DNA from: a virus
DNA length: 64,000 nucleotides
Virus record (IMG/VR): IMGVR_UViG_3300032311_001250
Coordinates: 1 to 64,000 of that record
Strand: one strand, 5' to 3'
Position 1 is the first letter of the stretch. Every line of letters begins with the position of its first letter. A program made the position numbers and the translations under genes. This document shows positions 19,901 through 28,308 of this stretch, one piece after another. The notes below the pieces were generated by a model. That model searched no databases. It was not told the DNA's origin and saw only the letters and a list, made by a program, of their open reading frames with translations.

Positions 19901-21560
19901 GATGCAGCGGGCGATTACCGCCGGCCAGGGGAATGTCGCCTATACAGAAACCGAGGCATTCTACAACGAGAAGATGGATGCCCTACAAAAGGATCAGGCC
20001 GAGCGAATGCGCACGGTCCAGGAGCAAATCGACGACTTGATGCAGAAGATCAAGGAAGGCAAGATTGGGACCGCCGCCGCACAGCAGCAGTTCAAGGATA
20101 TCTTTGCGCAAGCCGGTCTTGACCTCGACGTTGCCCAGACACAAGGGTACTCGTTTATGTCAGCCTTTGGCGATGGCTTCATGGATGCGATGAACACAAA
20201 TATTAAGGGCGTATTCTCCAAGCTGCCTGGACTTATCATGAAGGCGTTGGAAATGGTCAAGCAGGACAAGCTGTATCAGCAGGCCCTTGACGCCTATAAC
20301 GCCATCGTCACGATGGGTGACAAGATTACTGGCAAGGAATACAAGTCTAAGTATCTGCAGCCGCGCCTTGCTGGTTTGAACACTCTCTACAAAGATGCCG
20401 TTAAGTACCTTACCAGTGGCGAGGGCGTAAAGGCTGCCGGTGGCCTTGATAAGGCGCAAGCCATGATGGCCACACTGCTCAAGAAGAAGATCGAACTGGA
20501 AAACATGATCTCGGCAACTAGCGATACGGCTGTTATTGACAAGTCACTTGCATTGGCTGGAGACTCCTCATATCGCAGTGACATTATGGGTATCCAGTTG
20601 CCCGGCATGGGAAATCGCTCGCTTGTCGACTACCTCAGGCTTTACATGGGCTACGCTTCTCGTGACCGCGATAATTACATGAACAATCCGTATCTTGCCG
20701 GTGGCGCGGCTGGCGGTACAATCACGACTGCCGGTCAGTTCATGGTGGGCGAGCGCGGGCCGGAGATGATTGAAGTTGGGCCAAACGGCATTCGCGTCGT
20801 CCCAAACCACAAGCTTCCGTCCTGGCTGCGCTCGTCTGCCGGGGCTCTTGGCGCTGTCAATATGGGTCTGGGTGGCTATGCCTTTGGCACTGGTTCGGGC
20901 GACTCCGGAATGCGTGGACTGAAGTTTGACCCTAAACACATTAACCCGGAACACATTAGAAAATATGGCAACGTGTCAATGGCCGGAACCTGGCAGTCTG
21001 CCCTTGGCATGCTATTGATGCGTGCCGGGGCACCTATTGCCGCCCTTGCGTCAAGGGCCGGTAACGGACTTACTCGTGGAATGGAGTGGATGATTGGACC
21101 AGGACCACTTGGCAAGATGGCCGATAAGATTGTATCACTTGGCAGTAGCATCAATAATATTGATCCAGAAAATCTTGGACCAAAAATGAAGTTAATTAGC
21201 ACGCTCATGAAACCGCAAATGGACATGATGGCATTTGCGCAAGACGTTGGGTATACCAAGTATATGTCTACTGATTTCTTGAAAACTATGGCAGCTGCTG
21301 GTGGCACAATCGGCCTCACCGGGTTAGAAGCACAAGGCTTGATGGGTGCCCCTGGGTTCCTCATGAATCTTCTCAATGGTGGCCCACGATCAGTAACGCC
21401 ACCAAACGTGCATGCACACCCATCTCGATCACCAATTAGTGGTACAGTGAACATTCACAACCCGCAACTCAACTCTGCGGCCGACATTGACCGACTCGCC
21501 GAGCGCGTTGCGGAGGCTCAAGTGCGAGCACTTCGAAACTCCGGCTATGTAAAGAGGTAA
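10956..21560 (+). CDS. Tape measure protein, 3,534 aa, with HicA-like and HELAH zincin-like domains
   Basis: The protein sets tail length. At about 1.5 angstrom per residue it predicts a tail near 0.5 micrometre, less if globular inserts are excluded. Parts in order: helical N-terminus with many QxR-rich segments (1-230); a HicA-like dsRBD-fold domain (about 250-317: QQGWRIEPRSGGHP, then TFPSTPSDHRDLL); Pro/Ala-rich regions; a domain with the zinc-protease motif H1298-E-L-A-H1302; the conserved tape-measure domain (about 1,830-2,095, including LAIGQQAVFAFVGMI and RMKAFGF); hydrophobic segments (about 2,230-2,350 and 2,600-2,690); coiled coil (about 2,850-3,030); and a GERGPEMIEVGPNG motif near 3,264, typical of tape-measure C-termini. 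Start is GTG with a GGGGG RBS. Confidence 0.92.
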   Translation: MAEGQGGNVASVGLSLDSSAFNSGVARALADISRLLTGLRELQAASQKTNLGQLGATGRSGAASGAFTPATFARDIRRLAIPAIRQLDRAASTSPLLTGRMARGAGFDPAAMAAAINRQTIPAIQRLNRTMGSFRDSDFMKEFEAGRAARERAHRAMLERESRITQEIAKGTTKRLEREQARMIQAQQAENRRAADPNTQGSRQLRAAIEMRRQLAEQKRYVEAHPTPTQTRYAGGGRGGGSREGRWGDVADLKGIPKDWRKVLMQLEQQGWRIEPRSGGHPVAYPTSKQYKPITFPSTPSDHRDLLNFISKARRSGGVINGRGYRDEAGPFVERQRGFYEDPSTKKPTLRANYRMAALEELVTSNLPSYPPVMQPRPRGVSGVSAADPNSRQQIERMIKGFERGKVFAPSANLEEGLIATVANAAGQQFVASGNARTMALQAIAKQGTPLRNAISGFSMEYLKSNPTEFGQGEVAALKKAGASIARSGKTPVLIREIAGGVEGLAPQRLGQLGLQLNARTGLSESEIAIAASRMLSKVPAEVLAGDPRKIVAAGKGPAYEALKSALSSEVLGEHVMGTRYKGASGGVAFKGMMEQMLYARAYGNNPATAQMLTAAFSGEPSEMSSSVRAALGRSLGPQLRLRERINAGEVPAGMDPIFNSLPGALQLMQRALGTGGQGPGWITNPETLRGNPAGALRALLSQKTMFGDPTTAIERRLAANMLAVGPQGLSPFLSSLGMYGSRAEGAQMGMFGASEGGLLQATSNPRQAIALAQKAAAQYQEALKTDPALKGTGKAAVTAREAVLTSIVEGVYSGMPAQAAAVAQKVATSSPQAAAVGQEIVQGTAAAVTQAAVNPKRKKFTFKLSEEEQAAFLSKLRGPVVAPASQGGGYQMFPPEEPRTGLRRPNAQRMTELGGYGISPREIGVAEGSVKARAGGYLPYSESSPQRQMQYNNRLTRGYATLMGEIEGHLAQPGPKSTAALAAKIPEVERLYKVAMERGGLGMDPMNAHAEVVAKARAILGPVAIPQSEPQRPPIVTATPVPTTPEGIPYIKVPTSGELTEAQIKAVQEGRAKLLMPPPPPRQKTGRSIGGPIPPTNEGLASLLGIGPALQLGAGYRPYPGDPMLAALTRAQVERRALALSRGQVEGPLIGANRGGLDPVTGAFTVNPKIPEVTRMQGGMLRALLTSESLSAAEKARQISLLSGSIPGMRGVPTSIPEGQWQKLGSGSYRGPKDLKPVYESLKPLIEQYGAARTMGYVELARGSSQGYGYWDPKNKGLNLSGLEGRSSGAIMRTLVHELAHGSFGEAMRTGYKQPGQVQIYGPKGESMGMAPHGAASALLAGEPTRVGHLDPKFYEMQARILKSEGGLFSSLLFHNFAQGGSLPGGLGLQGTGPEYGIGKLAAQLTPQLEKLASPQQLLAAQAFTKTMNTLVGGIEGFAKGRGNLEQTSNGIAKAFRTLGESSSEFKPEFLLGGAARLSNFIRQNGQEGLAKMAPEQLRAGIVNSILSTTTGALGPGRLLGPMSQVSGVHGQISEFLKNASEMEKGYLAMAINPQAFVKEPGAKPFYQRGDVDHLQKAQEILSNVAQEAERAASVIPAATNVAVTRRAGMQLPVINRGRMLPAEHSVVVSGQRYGAGGGQFVETTNSAGETVRQFVPAQRLPEVTPVQGPMSGSGALVVYDPRVAAQYEQNNPRFAGRPYGGRAETQRFTPNAALLNEAYMRTLSYGGQGFFGRVGYERLTMPAQEIASRYAGFRGAVGQAAYNSPLSPIGGMMSQFRQATGTYAEAEMGKQQLRAAARQQYQGQVAQADAFANAQTRLNRVLGTGTVNFRELGKVMSEVGNGFTSGALSSLRFAANLAIGQQAVFAFVGMINHLRGGIIEFNAKLEAAAVGFNTLFRNAGYTVEDASEKTKAFIGVLRDFANVTNFRFGDLETAALRMKAFGFEVDNVTAAAKNQMPILEEIPNPWAKLTGEAKSFRGALVNIGDAVAALGAEDDKLRRVTYALGQMNSAGRVYQNDMMQLANAGIAGYDILAKAVKKQLENDPELMRANKAIYNKLLNPRTAVEEIRKLARVGRLVGPEAVQAILQGLGQQYGGGMKAFSRTFQGAMTTLADTSQSLIATAFKPLFDVTRDLVVQLADAFQTSEWTGKADNAAKVIQKVAEALRSMIPGTADTIMKVLGSFFETFAKLGSSLGSTTNGLGSFVNNFAAGVKTIGDLLQNSVIRNLLVAGVTAKLVMGTIASNPLLATIGLIVSSIGAISKAIETNAFGFGDLAAKVQPEFDKILANISGNFIPGVTSGLSDGLGAFFAIMGAFIRAVTPLLVAILDIISNVGSAIKPFASVLGVALAAFVGKKVLIDGMAAAMGKFAAATGAAVGRVTSLKEKMALYQAFGTTGRYYGGDKLMAMQTMQLANGQSRAVLAPAEQGGIGIGGPTAVRAALALANQFALLQTGAPLQTAGVVPPQTVLDKKTGRQVANPMYQQFLNTAAFNPQTTLAQYQAIRGARKEEIMQELAIRRNKSLTPEQRQAALANVSTAGRQAYRQFRADTGGAGSSSMKALEASFASMSQGMIAQLGQFMAKIRSTGLSLETLKTIAKAVGSRLAGMATAAMGMGMLFSAIGGALNVKELQAVGDTLTTIGFATTGLTMMFNALTVAVGAAALPLMALMLAIGGLIAFISASTTTEQDKKGAKQVSEIMDLRDQMVAMYGEEEAKRRFPDYFPENLTLPEKKLRMALPGETPDSYDWINNIALKLDYDPKDLAAVRSQFGFTDEDFAKTKAYFEMMNTDTGRILSLFQEGKTAEQIAEITGLPIDRIKLQLKEFYETTGSDNKDFIAKVLSDSLDATGAALKEAQEAYEKAMEPFQKNLSRLTSRTQEVMQALFESEKKALEDEKKAALENTLVMYNGEQVRLGVLQQQYDAMKLQREEMDRMAELEKQRTAAAEAALNIFDASVDPLERARAARESARDLFNQVGTSRLDEMQRAITAGQGNVAYTETEAFYNEKMDALQKDQAERMRTVQEQIDDLMQKIKEGKIGTAAAQQQFKDIFAQAGLDLDVAQTQGYSFMSAFGDGFMDAMNTNIKGVFSKLPGLIMKALEMVKQDKLYQQALDAYNAIVTMGDKITGKEYKSKYLQPRLAGLNTLYKDAVKYLTSGEGVKAAGGLDKAQAMMATLLKKKIELENMISATSDTAVIDKSLALAGDSSYRSDIMGIQLPGMGNRSLVDYLRLYMGYASRDRDNYMNNPYLAGGAAGGTITTAGQFMVGERGPEMIEVGPNGIRVVPNHKLPSWLRSSAGALGAVNMGLGGYAFGTGSGDSGMRGLKFDPKHINPEHIRKYGNVSMAGTWQSALGMLLMRAGAPIAALASRAGNGLTRGMEWMIGPGPLGKMADKIVSLGSSINNIDPENLGPKMKLISTLMKPQMDMMAFAQDVGYTKYMSTDFLKTMAAAGGTIGLTGLEAQGLMGAPGFLMNLLNGGPRSVTPPNVHAHPSRSPISGTVNIHNPQLNSAADIDRLAERVAEAQVRALRNSGYVKR

Positions 21561-21563
21561 CTA

Positions 21564-24500
21564 ATGGCCAGCTATACTGGAACAATCACTGTCAAGATTC
21601 AACCAAAGCTGCTCGACTATACCTCGCTGTCCGATTTCGTTGATATCACTAACCGCGTGATCTTTTCCGAGGGAGGAGATTCGTCGTTTACGTTCACGCA
21701 GAGCTCTGAGGGGTCACAGGCAGGTGCTTCGTTCTCCCTGTTCACCATGTTCCCCATCTCAACAACGAAGTGGTCATCGTATACCGGAGCAACAGACTTG
21801 ATCAAGGCGCAAGCTGCGCTTAATGACCCTACCTTTGACTTCGAAGTGCCGGCTAGGTCTGAGGTGCAAATCTACGAGAACGGCAGCCTGATCTTCGGCG
21901 GCATCGTGACCGAAGTGTCTCGGGAGCGAACGGGTGGATCCATCACCACGCGCATTACCTGCCAAGACTATACTGCGCTCCTTGACGAGGTGGTAATTGA
22001 CCGGTACAAGGCCCCCTACGACGTAAAGGACTACCAGATCATCAAGGGCGGCTACGCCACCGACCCCGAAAAGAACGGCCTGTCGGTCATCAAGCTCGTT
22101 GATGGTGGCTCCGGCAGCACCCGAGAAATCACCGTTTCCCTGGAAGATGCGCACGACATGATTGTTGGGCAGCAGTTCACCATTGACCGATCTAGCTCAT
22201 ACAACGGGACATGGACTGTTTCTTCAATTCTTTCTGAGGTGTCAATTAAGGCAACAAAGTCTGGAACCGCTCCATATACCGCAGGCGATGAGACATCCGC
22301 CCGGCTAACGCCATATACGGCATCGATTTTTTCAGACATCCGAACGACCGATGCCTACAGCGGCCTATCGTTTAGCCTTGGAATCAATGCAACTAGTAGC
22401 TATGTCGAAGAGAATCTTAACGATACGCGCTTTAGCCCCATTTCGTATTTGCCGGACTCATCGTACCCAGATAAACTCGGGGCAAAGTTGTATCTGCCAT
22501 TTTCCGATTACAAAGTTAGCAACTATCGATTCTCTGCCGACCCCAAGGCGGCTGATCTTACCAATGAGCTGCGTCTCTTTGGTTTGCAAAGCACTATTAA
22601 TGAGCGAAACCTTGTCACCTCTATCAGTTCCTATAACACGACGAGCAATTATGTTGACGTCACAACTCTTGGTTCACACAACATTATCAGCGGCGAATAC
22701 GTCAGCGTTGTCAACCCGCTTCTTGATTCTGGAAAGACTTCTTTTTCATCGAGCTTCCAGGCAGATCGACAAAGTTCATCGGTGGTTCGCATGGCATCAC
22801 CTACTGATCCGGCGATTGACGTAAAGAAATACGCAATCACTGCGGCAAGTGGGGACGGAACATATATTACCTATACCTGCACAAATACATTTCTTCCTGG
22901 AGATGTGGTGGGAATCAGCGGGATTACGGAAACTAGCACCGCCGGATACGGCTCGCTTAACATTGTTTCCACCGTAGTGGAAGAAGCCACATCAACAACG
23001 TTCAAGATTAAAAACCCAGGAAATCAGACTGCCACCAGCTTTACAGGGGCCTATGCCTACACGACCTATATCCAACTGGCCAAGGATCGAGTGCAAAACC
23101 TTTATTCCGACTCTAAGGTGTATCAAATCCTTGCGGCAAACCGAGAAGGAAACGTTTCGCAAATTTGGTACAATTCAACCACACCGCAGTATGCAGTAAA
23201 TGAGTGCGTATTCATTGAGGGGCTTCCTGATTTTGACGCTCGCGTTATTGTTTCTGAGACGTCCGGTACCACCCCCGATGCTTTCACCGGAAGTCCATGG
23301 AGGATTTACAAATACGGTAGGTATAACAACGTCGGAGTAGTCGGCGTCGCTAAGAACAAAAGCCCCTATGTTCCTGGATACAAGAATGGAAATTACCTTT
23401 CCTCCGGGCACCCGTTTATTGTTGGGGCATCAATCGTTATCTCCGGACTAACCGGATCAGCTGCAACTGTCAACGGAACATTTACTATTACGAGGGTAAA
23501 AGGAAATTTGGTGTTCTTTAACAGTTCTGGAGGCAACACGGGGTCTTCCACAACCTATGTTAAAGATGTTTCCAGCAAGTCAGCCAGGCTTGCCAGCTCT
23601 ATCGTTTACAGCACCGGTGGTGTTTCTTGGATTAAATTTACCGATAGCCGGGCTGACGCAGAAAAAACACCAGAATCTATGCCTAAAACAGCGGCAATCC
23701 GTCAGTTTAATTTTGCCTGGCCAGCGATCTCTGGTGGTCGCTCGGCCGGAACCCCTAGCGCTTCCTTTATCACGGCCCCAGAAGATACGCTTTCGTACAT
23801 TGGCGGCAGGCAAGCTGTAAAGTTCACCTCATCGTCATACAGCGGCATTTCTTCAAGGATTAAGTCAGAAATTTCTTTTGTGGAAATTGCATCTAATGTG
23901 GTCACTATTACCACAAAAGCTGCTCATCGCTTCAGGGTTGGTCAGTTTGTTGTAGTGCAGGCGGCGACAAAAACTACCGTTCAGGGCGGCTATATCATTA
24001 CCGATGTCCCAACCCCAACAACGTTTACATATAGCCTTACTACTTCAAACTATTCAAAAACGGCGGATAGTGGTCCAACGTTTGTCATGGATACCGGTTT
24101 TGCCGCTCTATCAAAATCGTTCAGCGCAATCATTATGGTGCAGCCTAGCTCATTCCCGTCTTCTGGTAACTACAAGACCATTTGGCATCATGGCTCAATT
24201 GCGACGAGTCAGCGACGAGAGCTTATGATTGACTCTACCGGCCAGATTGTGTTTAGTACCGTTCATGGAACTTACTACAATACCGGCCTTACGCTTACCG
24301 CCGACGTTCCGGCATTGATCTACGTGTCCCTTGATTCCTCAACCGGAACCACTAACTTGGTCATTTCCAAGAATGACGAAACCGTGTACACGGCAAGTGC
24401 AACAAACTATGGAGGAACAACAAACGTAGATGGTGAGCCAAGGGCAAATCTCACTGTTGGCTACGGCTGGACAGATTCCAGCGCTGCCACCAGGTTCTAT

Positions 24501-26684
24501 GACGGCTTGATCGGCGACATGATTGTCATTGACCGTGTTCTTACCTCAACAGAACGTTCTCAGCTAATTTCTTGGATGGCGCATACCTTTACCCTTGCTG
24601 GATCGCTTTTGTCTAGCACCTCTACGTATAAACTTCTTGCCGACAATCCCGGGAAGGCCGAGGTTTCTAAGGTCAAAGAGCCATTTAACGGCATGACGCT
24701 ACGCCAGGCAATGGACTATATCTCGAAGAAAACTGGATGCCAGTATTGGGTTGACGCCAATAAGTACCTGCACTATATCAAGCGAGAGGTCCAAAACTTG
24801 GTAGAGAACCCAACTTTTGAAGATCAATTCGGCAATGCAAGCCTGACCGACTGGGATTTTGACGCAGGGTTCACTGTCTCCTCGAGGACAGAGGGGCCAT
24901 ACGGCTATGGATATGCCGCAACGGCCTCTGGAACCGCAGAGCTAATTGCTCGCTCAAAGTTTTTTACTGTTACCTCAGGAGAGAAGTATTTCGCTTCGGC
25001 AATGATGAAGACAAGCAATAAGTCGAAGTCCCGACTGGAAGTTCGCTTCTATAACTCTAGCGATGTGCAGGTAGGGGGAGAAAAGGAGATTGGGTCGGCA
25101 GTATCCACTAACAATTCTTGGGAAAAGATGTGGGGCATGGTTGCCGTTCCGGGAACTCCTGGCATCGTAAAAGCTGCGTTGATTTACCATCATACTTCGC
25201 ACAGCAGCACCTATACGGACTACTACGCTAATCCGCTTGTCGTGAAGCTTACCGGAGACTTTGGGTTTGCTGACTACGGCACCGCACCAGGTTCAACGGT
25301 AGAGATGCTGTTTGATACATCCCTAAACGCAATTATGCCACTCAAGACGTTTGAGGCGCCATCCAACATCTCTCAACACGGCAGCATGGCAAACCGTGTC
25401 TACATTTATGCTAAGCCGCTTGCAACGAATGCTACGGGTGATCTGATCTCGGCAAATGTCGTTACCGGACAAGTGCTGAAGTACACGTTTGACTATGTCC
25501 AGGGCGTCTGGAATACACATGGAAAAATCATTGAATCTTCAACCGTCAACAAGGATATTGAGACCGCTGAGGATGCGGCGTTGGCCGCAAGCGCAATCTT
25601 TAGCGATTCCGGCAAGACTATTGAATCTTACGACTTTGACCATCCAAACTCTGCCTCCGATGGACGACTGACTGTTGGAACCGTTATTCCATACTTCTGG
25701 AGCGAAGTCGGCGTTATTGAGCCGCTTGTAGTCAAGTCACAAACAACTAAATTCATTGGCGGAGAGGCCTACTACTCCGTGCAACTTGCCGGAGAGCCGG
25801 CACTGCAACGAAACGCAATTGTGCTTGTGCAGCGAGAAAACCTTACGGTCAATCTTGGCCCTGGCCAGCTTGCTTTGACTCGACCAACTAAGGTCAAAAA
25901 TATTGTTGTCAACTCTATTGATGTTGACGGAAAATCTCAGACAGTTGACTTGAACGCCAAGATTCAATGGAGCTTTGATACGACTGATCCAAGGAACAAG
26001 TTAGTAAAAAGGTTTGAAATTGAGCGACGTTCACAGGATTTGAACAAAAACATTCTTGGTAAAAAGGCACTTGCAAGTGGCACTGCTCTTTCTCGCGGGT
26101 CGGCTGTTGTTGGCGCAGAGTCTAGCTGCTATGTAAAGCTTGTTGGCTCTAACTCTATTAGCGCAGAGGACATCATCACTATTGCCAACTGGGTAAACCC
26201 AGCAAAAAAGAATTTGGCCGCCAATCCTACGCTTAACGGGAGCTGGGTTGTTGATCATGTGTCTTATAGCAAGACAAGTAAGGCAACAACCGTATACTTC
26301 AATATGTATGCATCGGAAACCTCGCCAATCGCAGCCTACAGCGCAGCAAAGGGTTCTGTCCCAACCAAATTTACTGTCAGCTGGTATGAGACTGTCAAGG
26401 CTGGTGTAACCGGGAACAAGTGGGCAGCGCTAGATACCGTTCTAATTGGGTCAACAAGCTACACGGATAGCAAGAGCGACTATAAGCACCGCTACCAGTA
26501 TAGAATCCGTGCTGTTGCAGAAACTGAAGATGGTGGTAAACTGTATGGCGATTGGTCATACGTTCCGGCAACGGCCATCAGCAGCCTGGCAGATACAGCA
26601 TGGCTGTATATCAATCGCAGCCTTGACCTTTCCTCTGATGGCGGAGCTGGGGCAGATGCGGTATTAACGGAGGCCACCACATGA
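21564..26684 (+). CDS. Large tail-tip/baseplate protein with beta-barrel repeats, LamG-like and carbohydrate-binding domains, 1,706 aa
   Basis: Starts 3 nt after the tape measure stop, the place of distal-tail and hub proteins. The N-terminus (residues 1-330) fits the tail-hub type (YENGSLIFGGIVTEVSRERTGG, ITCQDYTALLDEVVID). Several about 60-residue units of the pattern H..-GD.V.v.g..-ng.y.i..v..-TTF follow (about 350-880). Then come a LamG/ConA-like domain (about 840-1,015), a hub-like segment (VKEPFNGMTLRQAMDYISKKTGCQYW), a CBM-like domain starting NLVENPTFE (about 1,080-1,230) and C-terminal FN3-like units. Probably adhesion plus baseplate function. Confidence 0.72.
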   Translation: MASYTGTITVKIQPKLLDYTSLSDFVDITNRVIFSEGGDSSFTFTQSSEGSQAGASFSLFTMFPISTTKWSSYTGATDLIKAQAALNDPTFDFEVPARSEVQIYENGSLIFGGIVTEVSRERTGGSITTRITCQDYTALLDEVVIDRYKAPYDVKDYQIIKGGYATDPEKNGLSVIKLVDGGSGSTREITVSLEDAHDMIVGQQFTIDRSSSYNGTWTVSSILSEVSIKATKSGTAPYTAGDETSARLTPYTASIFSDIRTTDAYSGLSFSLGINATSSYVEENLNDTRFSPISYLPDSSYPDKLGAKLYLPFSDYKVSNYRFSADPKAADLTNELRLFGLQSTINERNLVTSISSYNTTSNYVDVTTLGSHNIISGEYVSVVNPLLDSGKTSFSSSFQADRQSSSVVRMASPTDPAIDVKKYAITAASGDGTYITYTCTNTFLPGDVVGISGITETSTAGYGSLNIVSTVVEEATSTTFKIKNPGNQTATSFTGAYAYTTYIQLAKDRVQNLYSDSKVYQILAANREGNVSQIWYNSTTPQYAVNECVFIEGLPDFDARVIVSETSGTTPDAFTGSPWRIYKYGRYNNVGVVGVAKNKSPYVPGYKNGNYLSSGHPFIVGASIVISGLTGSAATVNGTFTITRVKGNLVFFNSSGGNTGSSTTYVKDVSSKSARLASSIVYSTGGVSWIKFTDSRADAEKTPESMPKTAAIRQFNFAWPAISGGRSAGTPSASFITAPEDTLSYIGGRQAVKFTSSSYSGISSRIKSEISFVEIASNVVTITTKAAHRFRVGQFVVVQAATKTTVQGGYIITDVPTPTTFTYSLTTSNYSKTADSGPTFVMDTGFAALSKSFSAIIMVQPSSFPSSGNYKTIWHHGSIATSQRRELMIDSTGQIVFSTVHGTYYNTGLTLTADVPALIYVSLDSSTGTTNLVISKNDETVYTASATNYGGTTNVDGEPRANLTVGYGWTDSSAATRFYDGLIGDMIVIDRVLTSTERSQLISWMAHTFTLAGSLLSSTSTYKLLADNPGKAEVSKVKEPFNGMTLRQAMDYISKKTGCQYWVDANKYLHYIKREVQNLVENPTFEDQFGNASLTDWDFDAGFTVSSRTEGPYGYGYAATASGTAELIARSKFFTVTSGEKYFASAMMKTSNKSKSRLEVRFYNSSDVQVGGEKEIGSAVSTNNSWEKMWGMVAVPGTPGIVKAALIYHHTSHSSTYTDYYANPLVVKLTGDFGFADYGTAPGSTVEMLFDTSLNAIMPLKTFEAPSNISQHGSMANRVYIYAKPLATNATGDLISANVVTGQVLKYTFDYVQGVWNTHGKIIESSTVNKDIETAEDAALAASAIFSDSGKTIESYDFDHPNSASDGRLTVGTVIPYFWSEVGVIEPLVVKSQTTKFIGGEAYYSVQLAGEPALQRNAIVLVQRENLTVNLGPGQLALTRPTKVKNIVVNSIDVDGKSQTVDLNAKIQWSFDTTDPRNKLVKRFEIERRSQDLNKNILGKKALASGTALSRGSAVVGAESSCYVKLVGSNSISAEDIITIANWVNPAKKNLAANPTLNGSWVVDHVSYSKTSKATTVYFNMYASETSPIAAYSAAKGSVPTKFTVSWYETVKAGVTGNKWAALDTVLIGSTSYTDSKSDYKHRYQYRIRAVAETEDGGKLYGDWSYVPATAISSLADTAWLYINRSLDLSSDGGAGADAVLTEATT

Positions 26685-28297
26685 GTGTTGAAAGCCTAAA
26701 AACTCCATCTATCACCACGCAGAGCGGCTCAACGTTTTCTCCTGTAGAAATCACCGCAGACGGGATTGCGCTGCTGAACGCCGCAGATGAGCGACGGTCA
26801 GATGGAGAGCTGATTCCGGCTGGATCTGAGGCAGTACTTTCCGTCAGCCGAGAGGGCGGCAGCAGCATCAATGCCAGCTATATTAAATCCGGCGTTATCG
26901 ACGCAAACCTTATGCGGGCTGGCCTTATTCAGACGGTGCCATCCTGGAACACTAAGTGGTACGGGGCGCCGGCAGACCATGCTGCGGTTCAAATGGGGTT
27001 CACCGGCGGTTCTATCGCCGCAACGGCCGTTTCAACCAGCAGCGGAACGGTTAGCCTCACGCTTCCAAGCGGGCACGGACTTATCACCGGCGACTACGTT
27101 CGAGTTTCTGGCTTGTACTTCACCACCGGGACGCTTCTTGGGGGAGTTGGCCTTAACCTCCCGACAAATGGACCGGTTGACTATGCCTCTGCTACCGTAT
27201 CAACAAACACGCTGACCTATAGCAAGTCTGATATTACCAGCGGCCTTACGGCCTCTACTGCCTCAACAGTCTATGTTGGCAAAGCATTTTCGATTAGCAG
27301 CATTTCCCGTGTTTATGACGACCCAGATAACCCGGCGGAGCTCAGCACAGTCACCGTAACGACAAGTGTTGCTCATGGATTTTCTGCCGGAGATTACGTT
27401 GAAATCACTGGAACCATTGAAACTCTTGACGGTGTCGCGTACATTACCGATGCCCCAAGCAGTACAACTTTTGTCTTTAAGCAGCGGTTTGGTGAAAATA
27501 TTGAGTTTGATGGAACCCTTGGTTTGACACTGCCAACTCTTGGCGCCCCAGCTGCAGTTAAGGTTCTTAAGGCATATACACAGAACTCCGACGGATCCAT
27601 CCACATTACCTCCGGAACAGTTGACTCTACGCTCATCGTCGGCGAGATTGCAGCGACTGAAATCACGATTGGCTCCGGTGAGTCCGTAGTCCGAGTCGGC
27701 AGCTACCCAGATGCTATCTCCCCGGAGTTCCAGGGTATCTGGGGTGGGGCAAGCAATCCAGATAATGCTGAATTCAAAGCAAGCGTAGCTGGCGAGCTTT
27801 ACGCAGCAAATGCCACGTTCCCCAACGCAGATATCGACGGCCTAGAAGTCACCTCGCTGAAGATGGCCGGGTCAATCTCGCTTGGCGCCGACCCTAACGG
27901 AAACATCGATGCGATCCGCGTGTATGACCGGACGTATGTTCCAGCTCGAGAGATTGCGCGGTGGGATACAAGTGGTATTCAAGTTTCCGACACTGGACTA
28001 TCAACCTCTCGGCGGATTTCTATTAGTGGCTCACAAATCACCCTTATTGACGCAGACGGAAATAGCATTGTTGCCATGAGCCCAGATGGAGTTAATGCAT
28101 CATCTATTACCAGCGGCGCGCTTCCTGGCGGATCAAACCTAATCCCCAACTCGTCATTTGAGCTGTCTCCGTTCCCTTCATCTGGTCTGACCTATATCCA
28201 GGCCACTGCAACCGGTACGGCTGTTAACGGCGACACACCTAGCATCAACGGATCAACTCCGTTTAGTGCATCTATGTCTATGTATACGTATAGCTAG
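26681..28297 (+). CDS. Tail-tip/fibre protein with beta-barrel repeats and truncated CBM start, 538 aa
   Basis: Overlaps the upstream gene by ATGA. It carries two copies of the GHGL..GDYV / AHGF..GDYVEITG repeat (about 105-195 and 200-275). A fibre-like beta region follows (IRVYDRTYVPAREIARWDTSGI, RRISISGSQITLIDADGNSI). The C-terminus begins a carbohydrate-binding-type domain (GSNLIPNSSFELSPFPSSG) but stops about 50 residues later, well short of the normal 140-150. It may have lost its C-terminal part. Confidence 0.65.
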   Translation: MSVESLKTPSITTQSGSTFSPVEITADGIALLNAADERRSDGELIPAGSEAVLSVSREGGSSINASYIKSGVIDANLMRAGLIQTVPSWNTKWYGAPADHAAVQMGFTGGSIAATAVSTSSGTVSLTLPSGHGLITGDYVRVSGLYFTTGTLLGGVGLNLPTNGPVDYASATVSTNTLTYSKSDITSGLTASTASTVYVGKAFSISSISRVYDDPDNPAELSTVTVTTSVAHGFSAGDYVEITGTIETLDGVAYITDAPSSTTFVFKQRFGENIEFDGTLGLTLPTLGAPAAVKVLKAYTQNSDGSIHITSGTVDSTLIVGEIAATEITIGSGESVVRVGSYPDAISPEFQGIWGGASNPDNAEFKASVAGELYAANATFPNADIDGLEVTSLKMAGSISLGADPNGNIDAIRVYDRTYVPAREIARWDTSGIQVSDTGLSTSRRISISGSQITLIDADGNSIVAMSPDGVNASSITSGALPGGSNLIPNSSFELSPFPSSGLTYIQATATGTAVNGDTPSINGSTPFSASMSMYTYS

Positions 28298-28308
28298 GAG
28301 ATAATCTG